From contig CAVVIB010000023.1 in NCBI GenBank assembly GCA_963748205.1, forward strand, positions 682,001-746,000: a DNA stretch of 64,000 nucleotides, read 5' to 3'. Position numbers and translations under genes: made by a program. A model generated the notes under the pieces. It searched no databases and had not been told where the DNA came from. It saw nothing but the letters and a program-made list of their open reading frames with translations. This DNA comes from JAIBJN01 sp963748205 (GTDB lineage Bacteria > Actinomycetota > Thermoleophilia > Gaiellales > Gaiellaceae). Of this stretch, positions 59,982 through 64,000 are shown in pieces. Each line of letters begins with the position of its first letter. Within the stretch, counting starts at the first letter, position 1.

Positions 59982-61796
59982 GTGAGAAGGCGCAGGCAGA
60001 TCATTCCGGCCGCCGCGCTCGTGCTGGCACTCGTGATTTGACGCTGTCAGGGAGCGCGCTCTCGAGCCAGACGGCGGACCGACACCGGCTCGACACTGGA
60101 CGAGCAGGTCGAGGTGGCGGACAACTTCAAGCTGATCGGGCACAGCCCGCTCCTCAACCGGGGCATGAACTCCGCCCCGGCGATCTACGAGAACTACATC
60201 TACATCGGGAGCCGCACCGACGGCTCCGGCACGCACGCGAACGCGGGCGTGTTCGTCGTCGACATCGAGGATCCTTCCGAGCCGAAGGTCGTCCACGAGA
60301 TCGGCCCGCCGCTGCACGGGATCCCGGGCGAGACCTCGCGCGAGCTCCGCGTCTGGCCCGAGCAGAAGCTCCTGCTGGTGCTCAGCATGAGCTGCGACAT
60401 CCCGACGCACGGGTGCAGCGGCGCGTCCGTGATGCCGCGCGTCCGCTTCTACGACATCGAGGGCGAGAAGGCCGCGGCGCCCGAGCTCGTCGCCACGTAC
60501 ATGCCGTCGCGCATGCCGCACGAGATGTACCTCTGGACGGACGGCCCCGACCGGGCGCTCCTCTACCTCTCGACCTGGAAGGCGGGGGCGACTGGATCCG
60601 ACCTGATCGTCACCGACATCAGCCGCGCGCGCCTGGGCGTCACGCCCGAGATCGCGCAGTGGAACGGGAACTCGCTCTTCACGTCGCAGTTCCGCAGCCA
60701 GAACGTCGTCCGCCTGCACTCGATGGGCGTCTCCGAGGACGGCAGGCGCACGTACATCGCCTACCAGGGCGCCGGCATGTTCGTCCTCGACTCGAGCCAG
60801 CTCGCAGACGGGGTCGAGAACCCGCAGCTCCAGCTGCTCACGCCGATCGGGAGCCAGCCGATCTGGGGCAACCCCGGCGCGCACTCGGCGATCAAGGTGC
60901 CGGGCCGCGACCTGGTGGTGGCGACCGACGAGGTCTACGGCAACCGGCCGGGCGGCGGCTTCCAGAGCCGCGGCTGCCCCTGGGGCTGGACGCGGCTGAT
61001 CGACATCTCGAACGAGGCGGCGCCGCAGATCGTCGGCGAGTACAAGATCCGCCAGAACGAAGCCGACTACTGCTCGACGCCCGACGGCCAGGACCCGCAG
61101 AACACCTGGTTCACGAGCTACTCCTCGCACAACCCGACGGTGCTCGAGGACCTCGCGTTCATCACCTGGCACTCGGGTGGGCTGCACGCGATCTCGCTGG
61201 AGGATCCGACCGACCCGACGCGCCTCGGGCTCTACCTGCCCGAGCCGCTGGCCGACGTCGTCACCGAGGACCCGGTGCTCAGCTCCGGCCGCCCGAAGGT
61301 GGTCATGTGGAGCTACCCGATCATCTACAAGGGCCTGATCTACGTCGTGGACATCCGCAACGGGCTCTACGTGCTCCGCTACACGGGCCCGGGCGCCAAG
61401 ACGGTGCGGGACGTCGAGTTCCTGGAGGGGAGCTCGAACGTCGTCCTCTTCCGGTGGAGCGGCTTCCTCGCCACCTTCAAGGATGCACCCTTCCTGAACG
61501 AGGCGCACGCCGACGGCATCCAGCGCTTCTGGTTCCGCCTGGGCGGCGACTACGGGCTGGACGTCCTCCACGGCACGCCGTCGTCGCGGCGGATCGACTG
61601 CACGACGTTCGCTCCGCTCGGGCCGTACGAGGCCGCCGAGACGCCGAGCTGGGACGGGCTCAGCTACCAGGCCCACACCGGCCGCTACTCGTTCCCCTGG
61701 CGGACGACGAGCGACTACGCGGGAACGTGCCGCGAGTTCGTCCTCACGCTGCGGGACGGCTCGTCGCACTCGGCCTACCTCGAGTTCGTCAAGTAG
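59982..61796 (+). CDS. Exported LVIVD-repeat beta-propeller protein (signal peptide disrupted by two indels)
   Basis: The secure part is 60114-61796. Repeats such as GVFVVDIEDPSEPKVVHEIG, TRLIDISNEAAPQIVGEYKI, LHAISLEDPTDPTRLGLYLP and LIYVVDIRNGLYVLRYTG are LVIVD units, giving a propeller. Upstream, the GTG at 59982 encodes a signal peptide (IIPAAALVLALVI) that breaks at TTTGA; adding one base there and removing one near 60087 yields a 604-residue secreted protein. Cysteine pairs (CDIPTHGC) suggest disulfides. Function unknown. Confidence 0.75.
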
Positions 61797-61805
61797 CGCT
61801 GCGGA

Positions 61806-61833
61806 GGGAGCGCCCGGCCGGCCGGGCGCTCCC
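61806..61833. terminator. Bidirectional terminator
   Basis: Palindrome GGGAGCGCCCGG-CCGG-CCGGGCGCTCCC between two converging genes. Confidence 0.7.
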
Positions 61834-61834
61834 T

Positions 61835-62131
61835 TCAAGCCAGGCGTGGCTGGAGGTCGACCAGGACGAAGCGCTCGGTCCGCTCGATGACGTCACCGTG
61901 GGACTCGTGTCCCTGGCAAACGACGACGACATCGGGCTGGGAGCGGGCGTACTCGTACTCGGCGGGGGTGAGGTCGATCGTCTCGAGACATCCGTCCTGC
62001 CGGCACTCGCACAGGTACCTCGTCCGGTCGGTCCAGGGAACCTGCACCTGGCTGATCGAGAGGTCCCGGAGATGTTGGTTGACCTCTCGGAAGAGAAGCT
62101 GATTCCGGCTGAGACGCTCGTTAGAGGTCAT
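61835..62131 (-). CDS. Small Cys-containing protein, divergent from a winged-helix regulator
   Basis: 98 residues; RBS GGAGGTGA before the ATG at 62131. Helical start (ERLSRNQLLFREVNQHLRDL) then TRYLCECRQDGCLETIDLTP and VVVVCQGHESH, with four cysteines and a histidine placed like a small metal site. I recognise this as a widespread but uncharacterised actinobacterial type. Divergent from the regulator at 62239. Confidence 0.6.
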   Translation of the reverse strand: MTSNERLSRNQLLFREVNQHLRDLSISQVQVPWTDRTRYLCECRQDGCLETIDLTPAEYEYARSQPDVVVVCQGHESHGDVIERTERFVLVDLQPRLA

Positions 62132-62159
62132 GTTGGCTCACCTCCGGGTGGTTCGCGGT

Positions 62160-62238
62160 GGTAACCTATGCTGAAACGCCGACAGTAAAATCACGACAGA
62201 TAATAACCGAAACGCAATATACGAAACCTAGGTCGTCT
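62160..62238. promoter_or_regulatory. AT-rich divergent promoter region with GAAAC repeats
   Basis: The most AT-rich stretch of the window, containing TAAAAT, GATAAT and CAATAT elements and three GAAAC copies (62173, 62209, 62223), the last two as CGAAAC 14 bp apart. Likely carries back-to-back promoters and an operator. Confidence 0.5.
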
Positions 62239-62550
62239 ATGTCAACAACCGAGAAGTCCTGGAAGTTCGTCACCAACCACACGCAGGTGCTCCTCTCGAT
62301 CGCCAGGGACCGGGACGTCCGCATGCGCGACATCGCCGAGACCGTGGGAATCACCGAGCGGGCCGCCCAGCGGATCGTGTCCGAGCTCATCGACGCGGGC
62401 TACGTGTCTCGCGAGCGTGTCGGGCGGCGCAACCACTATGTGGTCAACCCGGAGCTCAAGATGCGCCATCCGTCGCAGCGAGATCACGAGGTGGGTGGAT
62501 TGTTGGAGCTCCTGCAGCTGCCCGACCGGCCCGGGTCACCGGGTCAGTAG
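62239..62550 (+). CDS. Winged-helix transcriptional regulator
   Basis: 103 residues from the ATG at 62239. MarR/ArsR-like winged helix: TNHTQVLLSIARDRDVRMRD, IAETVGITERAAQRIVSELI (recognition helix), then the wing AGYVSRERVGRRNHYVVNPE. An open frame extends 27 codons upstream through the AT-rich promoter, so the short start is preferred. No ligand-binding domain; probably a dimeric DNA switch for the divergent gene. Confidence 0.75.
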   Translation: MSTTEKSWKFVTNHTQVLLSIARDRDVRMRDIAETVGITERAAQRIVSELIDAGYVSRERVGRRNHYVVNPELKMRHPSQRDHEVGGLLELLQLPDRPGSPGQ

Positions 62551-62637
62551 CGCGCTCAGAATCCCTCGTCGGCAGTCGAAGACCGACGCGCCGCAGCGCC
62601 ATCCCAAACCGGCCGCGCGGCGCCCCAGATCCTGGGT

Positions 62638-62662
62638 GTTTCCCGTCCGTCAGCCCGGGAAA
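62638..62662 (+). promoter_or_regulatory. SigB/SigF-type promoter candidate
   Basis: GTTT (62638-62641), 15-bp spacer, GGGAAA (62657-62662), about 100 bp before the PRC-barrel gene. The pattern fits general-stress promoters of Gram-positive bacteria; no experimental support. Confidence 0.3.
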
Positions 62663-62765
62663 AACGAGGCTTCCGCGGTGTTGAGAGGACGGCCGTTCCT
62701 CTTGCAGCGATGGAGGGGCGGCACTGCCGTGCTGCTCGTTTTCGGCACAAGACAGGAGGAGACAC

Positions 62766-63140
62766 ATGACCAGCATCGACATCTGGACGTATCGCGAGTC
62801 CGGCGCCCTGGGCGTCGACGCGACGGGGGGCATCGACCTGAGCGGCTACGGGGTCGAAGCCATCGACGGGAGCATCGGCAAGGTCGACGAGGCGACCTAC
62901 GAGGTCGGCTCGAGCTACATCGTCGTGGACACGGGCCCCTGGATCTTCGGGAAGAAGGTTCTGCTTCCCGCAGGCGTGATCGATCGCATCGATCCCGCGG
63001 ACGAGAAGGTCTACGTGAACCGGACGAAGGATCAGATCAAGGACTCGCCCGAGTTCGACGAGTCGACGTACGCCGACCCGGGCTACCGCTCGGAGGTCGG
63101 AAGCTACTACGGCCCCGAGGGCCGCGGCTACAACTCGTAG
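62766..63140 (+). CDS. PRC-barrel domain protein
   Basis: 124 residues, RBS AGGAGGAG before the ATG. PRC-barrel core around residues 15-85 (GVEAIDGSIGKVDEATYEVG, SYIVVDTGPWIFGKKVLLPA, VIDRIDPADEKVYVNRTKDQ), then an acidic Tyr/Gly-rich tail. PRC-barrels bind RNA or protein partners in RimM and photosynthetic H subunits; this stand-alone form is typical of stress-induced small proteins in soil actinobacteria. Function unknown. Confidence 0.78.
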   Translation: MTSIDIWTYRESGALGVDATGGIDLSGYGVEAIDGSIGKVDEATYEVGSSYIVVDTGPWIFGKKVLLPAGVIDRIDPADEKVYVNRTKDQIKDSPEFDESTYADPGYRSEVGSYYGPEGRGYNS

Positions 63141-63203
63141 CCGAACCGGAGTGGGGCGGGCCGGCGGCTAACGACTCGCCGCCGGCCTGCCGATGCTCCG
63201 TTC

Positions 63204-63494
63204 GTGGCCACGGTCGACTGGGACGCCTTCGACTTCGACCCGCTCGTGCGCGAGCTGCGTGAGCGTGTCGGCGGCCCGGACGGCGAGAGGATGATCTGGG
63301 CGCTCGAGCAGGCCGTGGGCGTCGCCAGGATCGATCCCGAGCTCCTCGACTACATGCTGGCCGCCGTGACCTGCCTGCTGGCGCGCGCGACGGATCGGTC
63401 GCCGCGCGACGTGCTCGAGGCGTACGCGCGCCGCTCCATCTCGGACGAGGAGTGGCACGGGCGCTACAGCGAGCTCTTTCCAGCCCTGCCCTAG
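63204..63494 (+). CDS. Hypothetical helical protein
   Basis: 96 residues from a GTG at 63204. Mostly helices (PLVRELRERVGGPDGERMIW, LLDYMLAAVTCLLARATDRS) with a C-terminal EWHGRYSELFPALP. Not recognised. Confidence 0.55.
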   Translation: MATVDWDAFDFDPLVRELRERVGGPDGERMIWALEQAVGVARIDPELLDYMLAAVTCLLARATDRSPRDVLEAYARRSISDEEWHGRYSELFPALP

Positions 63495-63536
63495 TCCGCT
63501 CTGGACAAGCAGCGGCCGGGAAACGATGATCGAAGC

Positions 63537-64000
63537 ATGGGGACTCAGGTTTGCGGCCGCCCCACAATGCGGCTTCTGCTCGTCGGCGTCGTCCTGACGG
63601 CTGCCCTCTGGCTCACGGCCCAGTCGCAGGCGGCGGTCACGGCGTCGGTCTCCGGTGGAACGCTGAACGTCAGGGGCGGCTCGCCCGGCGAGCGGATCGC
63701 CCTCCGCGCGGCCTCCGGCGGGCGCCTCGTCGTCGACGTCGGCGACAACGGCAGCCCGAACTTCACCTTCCTGCGGAGCAGCTTCAGCCGGATCGTCGTA
63801 TCGGGCGGTCTGCGGTAACGACAGGCTGCGGATCGACGAGTCGAAGGGCGCATTCACGAACACCGAGCGCACGACGCTGAACGGCGGGCCCGGCAACGAC
63901 ACGCTGATCGGCGGGCGCTTCGCGGAGACTCTGAACGGCTTCACCGGGGTCGACACGGCCGAAGGGAACGCGGGCGCGGACACCGTCGTCCTCGGATCGG
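63537..64000 (+). CDS. RTX-like calcium-binding surface protein, partial (frameshifted near 63812)
   Basis: Signal peptide RLLLVGVVLTAALWLTAQS (alternative start Met at 63567), then a beta region (SVSGGTLNVRGGSPGERIAL). Removing one C before TGCGGTAACG continues in frame as CGNDRLRIDESKGAF and the calcium-binding nonapeptide style repeat NGGPGNDTLIGGRFAETLNG. The gene runs off the window. Likely an exported protein with hemolysin-type repeats. Confidence 0.65.

Overview
The window is about 70% GC, densely packed and mostly on the + strand. It looks like a chromosome contig from a high-GC actinobacterium. The gene content (LCP protein, long HPF, zf-HC2 anti-sigma-like protein, ROK-xyl cluster, LVIVD protein, small QDGLVNV-type secreted protein) fits a deep-branching class such as Thermoleophilia; that placement is inference. 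No rRNA, intact tRNA, CRISPR array or intact transposase was seen.

Layout: 1-5.6 kb is a peptide ABC transporter operon (binding protein, attenuator hairpin, two permeases, two ATPases). 5.7-8.2 kb holds a zf-HC2 protein and an isolated atpD-atpC pair. 8.3-20.9 kb carries one-carbon/methionine genes (metH, ahcY, mtnA), a carboxylate-amine ligase, and a cell-envelope polysaccharide block (LCP protein, UDP-glucose dehydrogenase, two nucleotidyltransferases, cupin). 20.9-30.6 kb is a sugar catabolic cluster, probably for xylose or a related sugar: a divergent ROK repressor, then binding protein, attenuator, an ATPase-permease fusion, an oxidoreductase, a TIM-barrel isomerase/epimerase, a GlcG/DUF336 protein, a xylulokinase-like kinase and a second oxidoreductase, joined mostly by 4-base overlaps. 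30.6-38.1 kb holds comF and two paralogous secreted M6-like metalloproteases that flank a TlpA-like lipoprotein and a second lipoprotein; both protease genes share a long conserved leader.

38.2-51.2 kb is a housekeeping block: hpf, secA, prfB (with an intact programmed +1 frameshift), ftsE, ftsX, ctpA, rnr, smpB, glpQ and ssrA. Release factor 2, RNase R, SmpB and tmRNA therefore lie together. A 4.9-kb island is inserted at the 3' end of ssrA, bounded by a 19-bp repeat of the tmRNA 3' end, with a decayed tyrosine integrase next to ssrA and small unrecognised cargo genes plus a TPR protein. 56.2-64 kb holds a VOC protein, a Thr-rich surface protein, a flippase-like membrane protein, an MFS exporter, an LVIVD-repeat protein, a small Cys protein divergent from a winged-helix regulator, a PRC-barrel protein, and an RTX-like protein cut off by the window edge.

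At least a dozen genes, including essential ones (atpD, ftsX), are broken by single-base indels. In each case adding or removing one base restores a full-length product, so most are probably sequence errors and not pseudogenes. Affected genes are annotated as one gene spanning the shift.
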